From Leptobacterium flavescens (GTDB lineage: Bacteria > Bacteroidota > Bacteroidia > Flavobacteriales > Flavobacteriaceae): a stretch of 64,000 nt of DNA. This document shows, one piece after another, positions 9,297 through 17,370 of this stretch (position 1 is the first letter of the stretch; every line of letters begins with the position of its first letter). Where the stretch lies: assembly GCF_010671605.1 (NCBI RefSeq), contig NZ_JAABOO010000002.1, positions 496,001 through 560,000 on the forward strand, written 5' to 3'. A model generated the notes under the pieces. The model saw nothing but the letters and a program-made list of their open reading frames with translations. It searched no databases and was not told the origin of the DNA. The position numbers and the translations under genes were made by a program.

Positions 9297-10520
9297 TCAT
9301 CCCTTCGGATAACAGATGTAGTATTTCTTTACCGGTTTGGAAAGCGCATGCAGATTTAACTGATCTGATGCTTTTGCCACATCTACGACTTTTTCGTTCT
9401 TTAAAAGTATATTAATGTTTTGTTTATTTACGTTATACGCCTGATTCTCTATCTCCCCTCCGAAGACAAAATAATCGGCTTGCTTTTTATCGAGTTTGTA
9501 TTTGCTCATCACTTCTGCCCTGAGCTTGTCCAGAAGCTCTTCCTTAATAGGCTTATTCTTTAATTTTACTCTCAGGATATTTCTGTTAAGCAGCATGCTG
9601 CACAAATGAGACAACACAAAATCTTCGTGAAATTGCCACTCTTTCATAGCCGAAATAATATCGTAATCATCCAGTCTTGAAAAAGTATCGAGTACTTCAT
9701 TACTAAAATCGTCTTTACTGATCCTGTTATGTATAAAGAAGGAGAGCGCAGAACTAGCCTTTACTTCCTTCCCTTCACTCGCCAGTTCCTTGGCGCGTTT
9801 AAGTACCCTTATCAGGAGCTGCTCTGCCGCCAGGCTGGTCTTGTGCAGGTATACCTGCCAGTACATCAGCCTGCGAGCCACCAGGAATTTTTCAACCGAA
9901 TAAATACCTTTCTCCTCTACTACCAGTTCTCCATTATATACGTTAAGCATAGTGATTATACGCTCCGAATTGATATTTCCTTCAGCTACACCCGTAAAAA
10001 AACTGTCGCGTTTCAAGTAATCGGCGCGATCTATATCGAGCTGACTCGACACCAATTGGTTCATAAATTTTTTCGGATAGGTTCCGTTAAAGATCTCTAT
10101 GGCCAGCGTTAAATTTCCGTTAAAGTTATCGTTAAGTGCTTCCATAAAAAAGGAAGATATCTGCTCGTGATTAACTTTATCTACTATACTGTGCTCCATG
10201 GCATGAGAAAAAGGACCGTGTCCTATATCGTGAAGAAGGATGGCTATCAGCAAGGCTTCTTCTTCCCTGTCATCTATCTCAACCCCCTTAAAACGAAGTA
10301 CTTGAACAGCTTTCCGCATTAAATGCATACAACCAAGCGCATGATGAAATCTCGTATGATGAGCTCCGGGATATACCAGATAGGAAAGTCCCATTTGAGA
10401 AATACGTCTCAGACGCTGAAAATATTTGTGCGCAATAAGATCAAAAATGAGTGTGCTCGGTATTGTAATAAATCCGTAAATTGGATCATTTAAAATCTTA
10501 AGTTTGTTGGTTGTTTTCAA
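9297..10520 (-). CDS. HD-domain phosphohydrolase (dGTPase/SamHD1-like)
   Basis: The protein has the metal-binding H...HD...D signature: FHHALG (first His), LLHDIGHGPFSHAME (HD pair) and SQLDIDRADYLKRD (last Asp). This is the HD superfamily of dNTP triphosphohydrolase-like proteins. An in-frame TTG at 10550 would add 10 residues, but it lies inside the -7 promoter element TATATTTG. I therefore choose the TTG at 10518-10520, giving 407 residues beginning KTTNKLKILNDPIYG after the start. It is the first gene of the lpxD-lpxC/fabZ-lpxA-efp operon and is divergent from porX. The substrate is not visible in the sequence; dNTPs are the family expectation. Confidence 0.88.
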   Translation of the reverse strand: MKTTNKLKILNDPIYGFITIPSTLIFDLIAHKYFQRLRRISQMGLSYLVYPGAHHTRFHHALGCMHLMRKAVQVLRFKGVEIDDREEEALLIAILLHDIGHGPFSHAMEHSIVDKVNHEQISSFFMEALNDNFNGNLTLAIEIFNGTYPKKFMNQLVSSQLDIDRADYLKRDSFFTGVAEGNINSERIITMLNVYNGELVVEEKGIYSVEKFLVARRLMYWQVYLHKTSLAAEQLLIRVLKRAKELASEGKEVKASSALSFFIHNRISKDDFSNEVLDTFSRLDDYDIISAMKEWQFHEDFVLSHLCSMLLNRNILRVKLKNKPIKEELLDKLRAEVMSKYKLDKKQADYFVFGGEIENQAYNVNKQNINILLKNEKVVDVAKASDQLNLHALSKPVKKYYICYPKG

Positions 10521-10547
10521 ACCCGATGAAGTTGTTAGAATTAGTTG

Positions 10548-10579
10548 CAAATATACGTATAATGCATTTTCAAAATCAA
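10548..10579 (-). promoter_or_regulatory. Promoter of the HD-lpx-efp operon
   Basis: On the minus strand TATATTTG (10548-10555) matches TAnnTTTG. A TTG lies 21 bases upstream of it (revcomp of CAA at 10577-10579), within the flavobacterial 17-23 base range. The element overlaps the upstream TTG codon, which argues that translation starts at 10520. Confidence 0.6.
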
Positions 10580-10670
10580 TAGTTTGTTAACTAACGTACA
10601 GAATTAATTCTTGTTGTAAATATCCGGAAAACGATCTTTTAACGTAATTAAATAAACAAAAGCAGAACAG

Positions 10671-12218
10671 ATGAGTGGAATAAAAATATTATGGGTAGAT
10701 GATGAAATAGAATTACTTAAACCACACATATTATTTTTAGAGAAAAAGGGCTACGAAATGACTACCTGCAAAAGCGGGACTGAGGCCCTGGAGGAAATTG
10801 AAGATAATAACTTTGATATTGTTTTTCTGGATGAGAATATGCCCGGTTTAACCGGACTTGAAACACTTTCCGAATTAAAGGGTATTCGCCCTAATGTTCC
10901 GGTAGTAATGATTACCAAGAGTGAGGAAGAATATATTATGGACGAGGCCATCGGTTCTAAAATAGCCGATTACCTCATTAAACCCGTCAATCCGAATCAG
11001 ATACTATTAAGTCTTAAGAAAAGCCTGGATCACTCCCGGCTGATCACCGAAAAGACCACCTCTAATTACCAGCAGGAATTCAGGAAGATTGCTATGGACA
11101 TGTCGATGGTAAACTCCTATGAAGAATGGGCAGAGCTATACAATAAACTTATTTACTGGGAAATGGAGCTTGAAGACATTGAGGATTCAGGTATGTTTGA
11201 GATCCTCGAGTCTCAAAAAACAGAAGCTAATATGCAGTTTGCAAAGTTTATCGACAAGAATTATATGTCCTGGTTCGATGAAGATGATGCTCCTGTAATG
11301 TCGCATACCCTGTTCCGGGAAAAAGTAGTTCCTGAATTAAAGAAAGGAACTCCTACCCTTTTTGTGGTTATTGATAATCTGCGATTAGATCAGTGGAAAG
11401 CTTTTGAGAACACAGTAAGTACCTATTATAAAAAGGAGCAGGAATGCTCTTATTACAGCATCCTTCCCACAGCTACCCAATATGCGCGGAATGCCATTTT
11501 TTCCGGACTTATGCCTTCGGATATGGAGCGTTTACATCCGAATTTATGGAAGAATGATACGGATGAGGGAGGGAAAAACCTCCACGAGCACGACTTCCTT
11601 CATGAACAAATACGCAGACTGGGCCTATCCATTAAATGGGAATACCATAAAATTTCGAGCCTTAAGGGAGGTAAAAAACTTGCAGAGAATTTCAGAACAC
11701 AAAAGAATAACGATCTTACCGTGGTGGTCTACAACTTTGTGGATATGCTCTCTCACGCCAAAACAGAAATGGAAGTGGTTAAGGAGTTAGCTTCGAACGA
11801 TAAGGCTTATCGTTCCCTGACCCAGAGCTGGTTTAAGAACTCTCCGCTTCTGGAGATCATTCAACAGGCGCAGCAACTTGGTTTTAAACTGATCATAACT
11901 ACAGATCACGGTACTATTAATGTAAAAAACCCGTCCAGGGTAATTGGTGATAAAGAGACCAGTCTGAACCTACGCTATAAGACCGGAAGGAGTCTTACCT
12001 ATGAGGAAAAGGATGTAATAGCTATTAAAAACCCTAAAGAAGGTCACCTCCCAAGTATTAATATGAGTAGTTCTTTTATTTTTGCCAAAGGCGATCTGTT
12101 CTTTGCCTATCCTAACAACTATAATCATTATGTAAGTTATTACAGGAACACCTATCAGCACGGCGGGGTTTCCCTGGAAGAGATGATCATTCCTTTTGTT
12201 GTTTTGGAACCGAAGTAG
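10671..12218 (+). CDS. porX: PorX-type response regulator with PglZ/alkaline-phosphatase-like effector
   Basis: The 515-residue protein has an N-terminal receiver domain (about 1-125) with acidic residues VDDE at 9-12 and the phospho-acceptor Asp54 in FLDENMPG. A middle helical region follows, then a C-terminal PglZ domain of the alkaline phosphatase superfamily (about 205-515). Metal-site segments are VVIDNLRLDQW, PTATQYARNAIF (candidate nucleophile Thr) and TTDHGTINV. In Porphyromonas and Flavobacterium, PorX with the histidine kinase PorY controls T9SS gene expression, and the PglZ part has been described as an oligonucleotide phosphodiesterase. No PorY kinase lies nearby. A likely T9SS cargo protein is encoded at 20971-28665. 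Confidence 0.93.
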   Translation: MSGIKILWVDDEIELLKPHILFLEKKGYEMTTCKSGTEALEEIEDNNFDIVFLDENMPGLTGLETLSELKGIRPNVPVVMITKSEEEYIMDEAIGSKIADYLIKPVNPNQILLSLKKSLDHSRLITEKTTSNYQQEFRKIAMDMSMVNSYEEWAELYNKLIYWEMELEDIEDSGMFEILESQKTEANMQFAKFIDKNYMSWFDEDDAPVMSHTLFREKVVPELKKGTPTLFVVIDNLRLDQWKAFENTVSTYYKKEQECSYYSILPTATQYARNAIFSGLMPSDMERLHPNLWKNDTDEGGKNLHEHDFLHEQIRRLGLSIKWEYHKISSLKGGKKLAENFRTQKNNDLTVVVYNFVDMLSHAKTEMEVVKELASNDKAYRSLTQSWFKNSPLLEIIQQAQQLGFKLIITTDHGTINVKNPSRVIGDKETSLNLRYKTGRSLTYEEKDVIAIKNPKEGHLPSINMSSSFIFAKGDLFFAYPNNYNHYVSYYRNTYQHGGVSLEEMIIPFVVLEPK

Positions 12219-12638
12219 ACAATTGCCAATGAACAATTAGCAATGAGCAATTGGTTGTTGGTTGTCACACCTTCACTAAAGTTCCGGTGTACATTGGTGG
12301 TTGATAGTTGTTAGTGGTTAGTATTGTCCCCTTGAGGGGACCTTAGGGGTGTATTTTAAGTACTGAGCCAAAGAATTGAATTTTAAGAAGTAATGTCATC
12401 TCGAGCATCTCGACTTGCGCCTCCGTAATAGCTTCAGCGGCACGCGGGCGCTCGATACAGGCTCGTCGAGAGGTGAAATTCGGAATTTAAAATTCAACAT
12501 TTTCTCTCATTCTTGAAGCAAACTTTTTATTGTTAATCATTGACTGTTCATTCAATTAACCTAATTTTGCATCCTTTACACCACCATGTCATTCCTGCGA
12601 AAGTGGGGATCCATTTAATACGTTGATGCATTTTTAAA
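12219..12638. repeat. Gene-free 420-bp mosaic of dispersed intergenic repeat modules
   Basis: No convincing ORF. The stretch holds low-complexity TTGTTGGTTG-type sequence around a small hairpin (CACCTTC...CCGGTG) near 12270. After that come TTGTCCCCTTGAGG joined to AGGGGTGTATTTTA (about 12328-12358), a 37-bp segment at 12439-12475 repeated inverted at 37570-37606, and a TCATTCCTGCGAAAGTGGGGATCC-like unit near 12590. The same modules recur at 15.6-15.96 kb and 37.1-37.76 kb. Confidence 0.7.
12439..12475 (+). repeat. 37-bp repeat, inverted copy at 37570-37606
   Basis: The 37 bases from GGCACGCGGGCGCTCGATAC to the final GAGAGGTG match the reverse complement of 37570-37606 at every position I compared. 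It is part of a dispersed intergenic repeat family. Confidence 0.8.
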
Positions 12639-13040
12639 ATGACCATACACTATAGTTTAGAAGAAATAGACCAGGTAGCCCAAAAAATCCTGGAGAATGC
12701 TAGCTCGAATATATTTTTGTTTTACGGAGAGATGGGTACCGGGAAAACAACCTTAATAAAAGCCCTGGCAAGACAGTTGGGAGTGGAACACGAAACCAGC
12801 AGTCCGACCTTTAGCCTGGTAAATGAATATGAGGGGAGGGAAAAGAACATTTATCACTTCGATCTGTATCGTATAAAAGACGCCTACGAAGCTTTGGATA
12901 TGGGCCTGGAAGATTACCTGATAAAAGACGATTATATCTTTATAGAATGGCCTGAAAAAGTAATCGATTTCCTACCAAAAAACTGTTTGGAATTAAAATT
13001 AGGCACGACTAACGTTCAACAGCGATTTATTACCTTTTAA
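12639..13040 (+). CDS. tsaE: tRNA threonylcarbamoyladenosine biosynthesis ATPase TsaE
   Basis: The 133-residue protein has the Walker A loop GEMGTGKTT near residues 29-37 and the TsaE segments SSPTFSLVNEY and FDLYR. It is the normal length for the family. TsaE works with TsaB, TsaC and TsaD to make the t6A modification at position 37 of ANN-decoding tRNAs. It lies between porX and ald, a gene order I recognise from flavobacteria. The 420-bp repeat region upstream suggests it does not share a transcript with porX. Confidence 0.94.
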   Translation: MTIHYSLEEIDQVAQKILENASSNIFLFYGEMGTGKTTLIKALARQLGVEHETSSPTFSLVNEYEGREKNIYHFDLYRIKDAYEALDMGLEDYLIKDDYIFIEWPEKVIDFLPKNCLELKLGTTNVQQRFITF

Positions 13041-13162
13041 CGAGAATTTATGGTTGAGCTCTTATTTTTACTTACCTTACTACCGTAAATATTCGATAAA
13101 ACACATAAAAAAATCGATAAAGATACAACAAAAGAATTTAACATGCATATTTTTTTTTGGCT

Positions 13163-13170
13163 TACGTTTG
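13163..13170 (+). promoter_or_regulatory. -7 promoter element of the small lipoprotein gene
   Basis: TACGTTTG matches TAnnTTTG and lies 31 bases upstream of the ATG at 13201. No clear -33 TTG at the expected distance was found. Confidence 0.45.
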
Positions 13171-13200
13171 TAATATCGGTAACCAAAAAAATAATACATC

Positions 13201-13356
13201 ATGAATACAAAAAAACTTTTACTCGGACTTGCTTTTGCAGTTTCTATTCTAATGGCTTCTTGTAGCCCTAACAGCGTAGCTGATGAAGATAGTTTATACC
13301 AGGATAAAGGTGGAGTTGATAAATCCAAAATCAGAATACCTGGTCAAAGCAACTAG
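13201..13356 (+). CDS. Small putative lipoprotein, 51 residues
   Basis: The short reading frame starts MNTKKLLLGLAFAVSILM and reaches a lipobox-like ASC with Cys at about residue 21. A charged, hydrophilic tail of about 30 residues ending GQSN follows. Signal peptide, lipobox, a -7 promoter element 31 bases upstream and the fit between tsaE and the next gene support it as real. The mature peptide would be only about 31 residues, anchored by lipid. I recognise no family and assign no function. It could act with the membrane protein that follows 85 bases later. Confidence 0.65.
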   Translation: MNTKKLLLGLAFAVSILMASCSPNSVADEDSLYQDKGGVDKSKIRIPGQSN

Positions 13357-13441
13357 AATATAATAAAGTATATCGAATATTTTGGTTTTTCGTGATGCAT
13401 TATTCGTATCTTGTCACGGAAAACCAAATTTTTTTTTGAAA

Positions 13442-14008
13442 ATGACCTCTGCGGAGAACAAAAACAAATTAGACCTAACCAAGAGCAAAAGAAAAAAGTA
13501 CTTAGTTAAAACAAGTATTGTTGCCGCACTTATCGCTATAAGTCCATACATATTTTATTTGTATGAAAGCTTCCCTAATGCTGAAGTTTGGGAAACCCGT
13601 TTTTTTACTTTCTATAGTAATTATTACTCCAATGTACAGATTGCAATGTGGGTATATATGAACAAAATTGTTCCTCTATACCTTTTTATTATATGGTTTT
13701 TCACCTGTAAGCATTGGTGGTATCATATTTTGTTAATTCCAATTTCAATGTATGCTTTTCAGCTCTTCGAAGCTTTTAATGACGAAGCTGGTTATGTTGA
13801 TGAAGTTGAAATATTCTACTTAATTCCAATAATGATGATCATCATACCCCTAGTTTATTGGATTCGTATTCGATTATTCGACAAACTGGTTTATGGAATT
13901 GATTTAAAGGCTATCGAACGAGAGCTGGACGAGTATAAAGAAAAAGAGCGCTTAGAAAAGCTTAAAAAAGAAGAAGAACGTAAAAAAAGACTTTCCGATA
14001 TTCATTAA
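13442..14008 (+). CDS. Small four-helix membrane protein, function unknown
   Basis: I choose the ATG at 13442 (MTSAENKN, 188 residues) over an upstream in-frame ATG at 13382. The extra segment of that longer frame (VFRDALFVSCHGKPNFF) looks unlike coding sequence of this family and would overlap the likely promoter region. Four hydrophobic stretches are visible: about 20-43, 75-92, 95-115 and 125-148. A highly charged Lys/Glu-rich C-terminal tail (KEKERLEKLKKEEERKKR) probably forms a cytoplasmic helix. I recognise no family. It lies between the tiny lipoprotein and alanine dehydrogenase, with 37 bases to ald. Confidence 0.72.
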   Translation: MTSAENKNKLDLTKSKRKKYLVKTSIVAALIAISPYIFYLYESFPNAEVWETRFFTFYSNYYSNVQIAMWVYMNKIVPLYLFIIWFFTCKHWWYHILLIPISMYAFQLFEAFNDEAGYVDEVEIFYLIPIMMIIIPLVYWIRIRLFDKLVYGIDLKAIERELDEYKEKERLEKLKKEEERKKRLSDIH

Positions 14009-14045
14009 TTTCACTTATCTTTAGTTTTATTAATCTTTACTTCAA

Positions 14046-15245
14046 ATGAGTGAACCCCTATCCCCTTTTAGTAAACAGGAACTGCTCCCTCAGGAGGAGA
14101 TGCTGGAAGTACTTAAACAAAAAGGAGAACTTTTTATCGGGGTTCCCAAAGAATTGGCATTCCAGGAAAAACGGGTATGCCTTACCCCCGATGCCGTAAA
14201 TGCCCTTACTGCACACGGTCACAGAGTGATGATAGAATCCAATGCGGGAGAAGGCGCTAACTTTTCAGATAAGAATTACAGCGATGCAGGCGCAGAGATC
14301 ACTGCAGATACCAAAAAGGTATTTTCCTGCCCGCTTATCCTTAAAGTAGAACCACCCTCTATAGAGGAACTGGAAATGATGAACCCTCAGAGTACCATCA
14401 TTTCTGCACTTCAGATAAAAACACGTACCAAAAAATATTTCGAGACCTTGGCTAAAAAACGCATTACAGCTGTTGGCTTTGAATATATAAAAGATGAAGA
14501 CGGTTATTATCCCGCAGTACGTGCTCTTAGTGAGATTGCCGGTTCCGCTTCTATCCTGATAGCTGCCGAATTGATGGCAAATGCCAATAAAGGAAACGGT
14601 TTGTTATTCGGAAATATAACCGGGGTACCTCCGGTTGATGTATTGATCATTGGCGCCGGGACCGTAGGCGAATTTGCTGCACGTTCCGCCATGGGAATGG
14701 GAGCTAATATCAAGATATTTGACAATTCCCTTACTAAACTACGTTGCATACAAACCAATCTTGGCAGATCTTTTTACACCTCTACCCTACAACCCAAGAC
14801 CTTATTAAAGGCGCTGAAGCGTTGTGATGTGGTGATAGGTGCTGTTCGCGGGAAAGACCGGGCTCCTATTATTGTAACGGAGACTATGATGGAGCATATG
14901 AAAAAGGGAGCGGTGGCTATAGATGTAAGTATTGATATGGGAGGTTGTTTTGAGACCAGTGAGATCACCACCCATGATAACCCCACTTTCGAAAAACACG
15001 GAGTAGTCCACTACTGCGTTCCTAATATCCCATCCAGATATGCCAGAACGGCTTCTGTTTCTCTGAGTAATATCTTTACTCCTTACCTTCTGAAGATCGG
15101 AGAAGACGGTGGTTTGGAAAATTCTTTGCGTTTTGATCGCGGTTTGCGAAGTGGTTTGTATTTTTACCACGGAATTTTGACAAACAAATCGGTTGCGGAT
15201 TGGTTTGACCTTTCCTACCGCGATATTAATTTACTTATTTTTTAA
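14046..15245 (+). CDS. ald: Alanine dehydrogenase
   Basis: The 399-residue protein shows the AlaDH/PNT N-terminal segment (GVPKELAFQEKRVCLTP, about residues 33-50). The NAD-binding glycine motif GAGTVGEFAA is near residue 202. Conserved regions VPNIPSRYARTAS and AIDVSIDMGGCFETS complete the match. It catalyses reversible NAD-dependent deamination of L-alanine to pyruvate and ammonia. An N-terminal extension of about 30 residues precedes the core compared with the Bacillus type, which is usual in flavobacterial homologues. DUF4258 follows after 6 bases, so the two are probably co-transcribed. Confidence 0.92.
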   Translation: MSEPLSPFSKQELLPQEEMLEVLKQKGELFIGVPKELAFQEKRVCLTPDAVNALTAHGHRVMIESNAGEGANFSDKNYSDAGAEITADTKKVFSCPLILKVEPPSIEELEMMNPQSTIISALQIKTRTKKYFETLAKKRITAVGFEYIKDEDGYYPAVRALSEIAGSASILIAAELMANANKGNGLLFGNITGVPPVDVLIIGAGTVGEFAARSAMGMGANIKIFDNSLTKLRCIQTNLGRSFYTSTLQPKTLLKALKRCDVVIGAVRGKDRAPIIVTETMMEHMKKGAVAIDVSIDMGGCFETSEITTHDNPTFEKHGVVHYCVPNIPSRYARTASVSLSNIFTPYLLKIGEDGGLENSLRFDRGLRSGLYFYHGILTNKSVADWFDLSYRDINLLIF

Positions 15246-15251
15246 AAACAT

Positions 15252-15596
15252 ATGCCTTTCCTCAGGAGACTCGGATATTATTTGGGCGGCGTTGCTCTAG
15301 GTTTAATTATTCTTGCATTTTTTTTCAGGAAAAAATCCACAGAATTCTGCTACAGCCCTAATTGCAGGGTATTAAAGAACATTCGTTCCAAACAGATCAC
15401 TTATCCTAACAGCGATACACTTGTTATTCATTCTATCCTTAAAAACGGAGATGTCGTCTTCTCTAAAAGCGATACCAAAAGTAAACCCTGCAAAACCTAT
15501 GTTATTGAAGGGAAATCCGAAGAAAAACTTATCGAACTCAAAGTAAAGAACTGCGATAGCACCGCTGTTGTGCAGGAGGTGAATTATTTGGATTAG
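15252..15596 (+). CDS. DUF4258 domain protein with N-terminal membrane anchor
   Basis: The 114-residue protein has one N-terminal transmembrane helix (about residues 8-24) followed by a small soluble domain with cysteines (FCYSPNCR, KPCKTY, VKNCDS). I recognise it as the DUF4258 protein that commonly follows ald in Flavobacteriaceae. The order and the 6-base spacing support co-expression with alanine dehydrogenase. No biochemical function is known to me for this family member. Confidence 0.78.
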   Translation: MPFLRRLGYYLGGVALGLIILAFFFRKKSTEFCYSPNCRVLKNIRSKQITYPNSDTLVIHSILKNGDVVFSKSDTKSKPCKTYVIEGKSEEKLIELKVKNCDSTAVVQEVNYLD

Positions 15597-15767
15597 TTGT
15601 TGGTGTTGCTCCTTCGTCAAGACTTCGGAGCACGTTGGTGGTTGTTAGTTGATTGTTGTTGGTTATTAGCCAAAGTATATTCAACACTCAAAACTCAACA
15701 TTTCCTGTCTTTGCGAGTGCATGCGAAGCAAACCTTTCATTGTTAGCGGTTAGCTATTAGTGGTTAG

Positions 15768-15785
15768 TCCCGATAGCTATCGGGA
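15768..15785. repeat. 18-bp perfect palindrome
   Basis: TCCCGATAGCTATCGGGA reads the same on both strands. It lies inside a dispersed intergenic repeat rather than after a gene, and no T-run follows, so I do not call it a terminator. Confidence 0.8.
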
Positions 15786-15814
15786 TGAGAAGTGTGTCAG
15801 TTCGAGTTTTTTCC

Positions 15815-15946
15815 GCAGGAAAAAGTATCGAGAACCGTTAAAAAGGGTAAACACAAAATTTGATTCTCGATACAATCCCCTTAGGATCACTCGAATTGAC
15901 AAATTTTGTTTTTACTTACTTGGAATTTGGGGTTTGGAATTTGTCT
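15815..15946 (+). repeat. Left copy of an inverted repeat flanking the glycan locus
   Basis: The core from GCAGGAAAAAGTATCGAGAA to CAAATTTTGTTTTTACTTAC (15815-15919) matches the reverse complement of 37179-37283 with only a few differences. The following A/T-rich 27 bases match more loosely. It ends about 15 bp beyond the stop codon of the MFS gene. Confidence 0.85.
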
Positions 15947-15960
15947 CTAAGGATCAATAA

Positions 15961-17370
15961 CTATCCTTTCCAGTAATCCTCTATTTCTTCCAGGCTTTTT
16001 CCTTTGGTTTCAGGAACAAATTTGTAGAAGAACACTACTGCTATAAAGCAGAAAGCTGCAAATACAAAGAACCCGGCATTCATTCCTATTTGCGCAACAA
16101 ACCAGGGAAAAATAAAAGCAGTGGCAAAATTGGTTCCCCAATTGGCAAAAGTGGCTACCGACATAGCCTTTCCTCTTAAGCGATTTGGGTAGATCTCGCC
16201 CAACAGCACCCATATTACCGCATTAATAGAAAATGCCAGGCTGGCCATATAAACGCAAAGCATTAACAGGATCCAGATACCTGGTATCCCGGTCAGGGAA
16301 AACAATATACCGATAACAAATAAGGAAATGCAAACAGAAGACATCCCTCCTATTAACAGGCTTCGGCGTCCCCAGCTATCGATTTTCCAGAGTGCCAGGG
16401 AAGTAAAGATCAGGTTTATAAGTCCAATAGCCACCTGAAATTTAAGAGCGTTATCAAAATTAAAACCGGCATCTCCCAGGATTTCCGGGCCATAATAGAC
16501 AATAATATTGACCCCGGTAAATTGCCCGAAAACAGATAATCCAAGGCCTACGAGCAAAGCTAGTCTCAAGCCCGGTTTAAATAATTCTCTAAAATTCCCC
16601 TGTTTCCTCAGGAGTGAATTTCGAATGGCTTTTAGCTCTGCTTCAGCTTTTGTTTTTCCGTTGAGTTTTTCAAGTATCTTATATCCTCTTTGCTCCTTCC
16701 CTGCTTTGATCAGCCATCTCGGACTTTCGGGAATAATGAGTAACAAAAGAAAGAAAAGGGCTGCCGGAACCATTTCGGCACCAAACATTCCCCTCCATAC
16801 TTCTGAGACCATTATTTTATGTAACCATTCAATATTACAAAAAGCGTCTCCGTATCTATGTGAAAATTTCAGTAAACCCCAGTTGGAAAAATAAGCCAGT
16901 AATATCCCCAGTACTATTGACAATTGGTAAAAAGCCACCAGTCGTCCCCTGATCCCGGGAGGGGAAAATTCGGAAATATACATAGGCGCCAGAACGGAAG
17001 CCATCCCTATTCCAAATCCACCGACGAGTCTTGCAGGGATCAGAAAGCTAAAGGAAGGAGGTATCACAGAGCCTAAAGCAGATATAAAGAACAAAAGTGC
17101 TGAAAGGATCAATATCGGTTTTCGTCCGTATTTATCGCTCAAAGTACCAGCTACCAGAGAGCCTGCAATAGCTCCGACGAGGGCCGAACTCCCAAACCAT
17201 CCAACTGCCAGTTTATCCAGGGCAAACTGAGATTCCACCATAGAAAACGTTCCTGAAATAACCGCCGTATCAAAACCAAAAAGAATACCCCCCAAGGAAG
17301 CCACAAAACAGATCAGTAACAGAAATGATCTGTGAGTCCTTTTATCATTCGTAACTATTGGTTTATTCAT
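15961..17370 (-). CDS. Sugar porter family MFS transporter
   Basis: The 469-residue protein has about 12 hydrophobic helices and the sugar-porter signatures: GGILFGFDTAVISG at the start, the loop motif SDKYGRKP, RLVGGFGIGMASVLAPMYISE, PESPRWL before the central loop and VPETKGKSLEEIE at the end. Family members carry monosaccharides or small sugars into the cytoplasm, often with protons. Its start overlaps the end of the AGE epimerase gene by 8 bases, which implies translational coupling. It should import the sugar released by the glycan locus for the epimerase. The substrate is not shown by sequence. Confidence 0.93.
   Translation of the reverse strand: MNKPIVTNDKRTHRSFLLLICFVASLGGILFGFDTAVISGTFSMVESQFALDKLAVGWFGSSALVGAIAGSLVAGTLSDKYGRKPILILSALLFFISALGSVIPPSFSFLIPARLVGGFGIGMASVLAPMYISEFSPPGIRGRLVAFYQLSIVLGILLAYFSNWGLLKFSHRYGDAFCNIEWLHKIMVSEVWRGMFGAEMVPAALFFLLLLIIPESPRWLIKAGKEQRGYKILEKLNGKTKAEAELKAIRNSLLRKQGNFRELFKPGLRLALLVGLGLSVFGQFTGVNIIVYYGPEILGDAGFNFDNALKFQVAIGLINLIFTSLALWKIDSWGRRSLLIGGMSSVCISLFVIGILFSLTGIPGIWILLMLCVYMASLAFSINAVIWVLLGEIYPNRLRGKAMSVATFANWGTNFATAFIFPWFVAQIGMNAGFFVFAAFCFIAVVFFYKFVPETKGKSLEEIEDYWKG

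Larger units (their letters stand above)
15597..15960. repeat. Gene-free 364-bp mosaic of dispersed repeat modules
   Basis: No supported gene. The stretch contains TTGTTGGTTG-type sequence around a hairpin TGCTCC...GGAGCA (about 15604-15632). A degenerate TTTGCGAG...GCGAAGCAAAC unit lies near 15714. An 18-bp perfect palindrome is at 15768-15785, and a 130-bp segment (15815-15946) is repeated in inverted orientation at 37154-37283. It forms the left boundary of the glycan locus. Confidence 0.7.

Noticed and set aside
15768-15785. Perfect palindrome as a terminator or regulator site
   Set aside because: It has no T-run, follows no gene closely and lies within a dispersed repeat.
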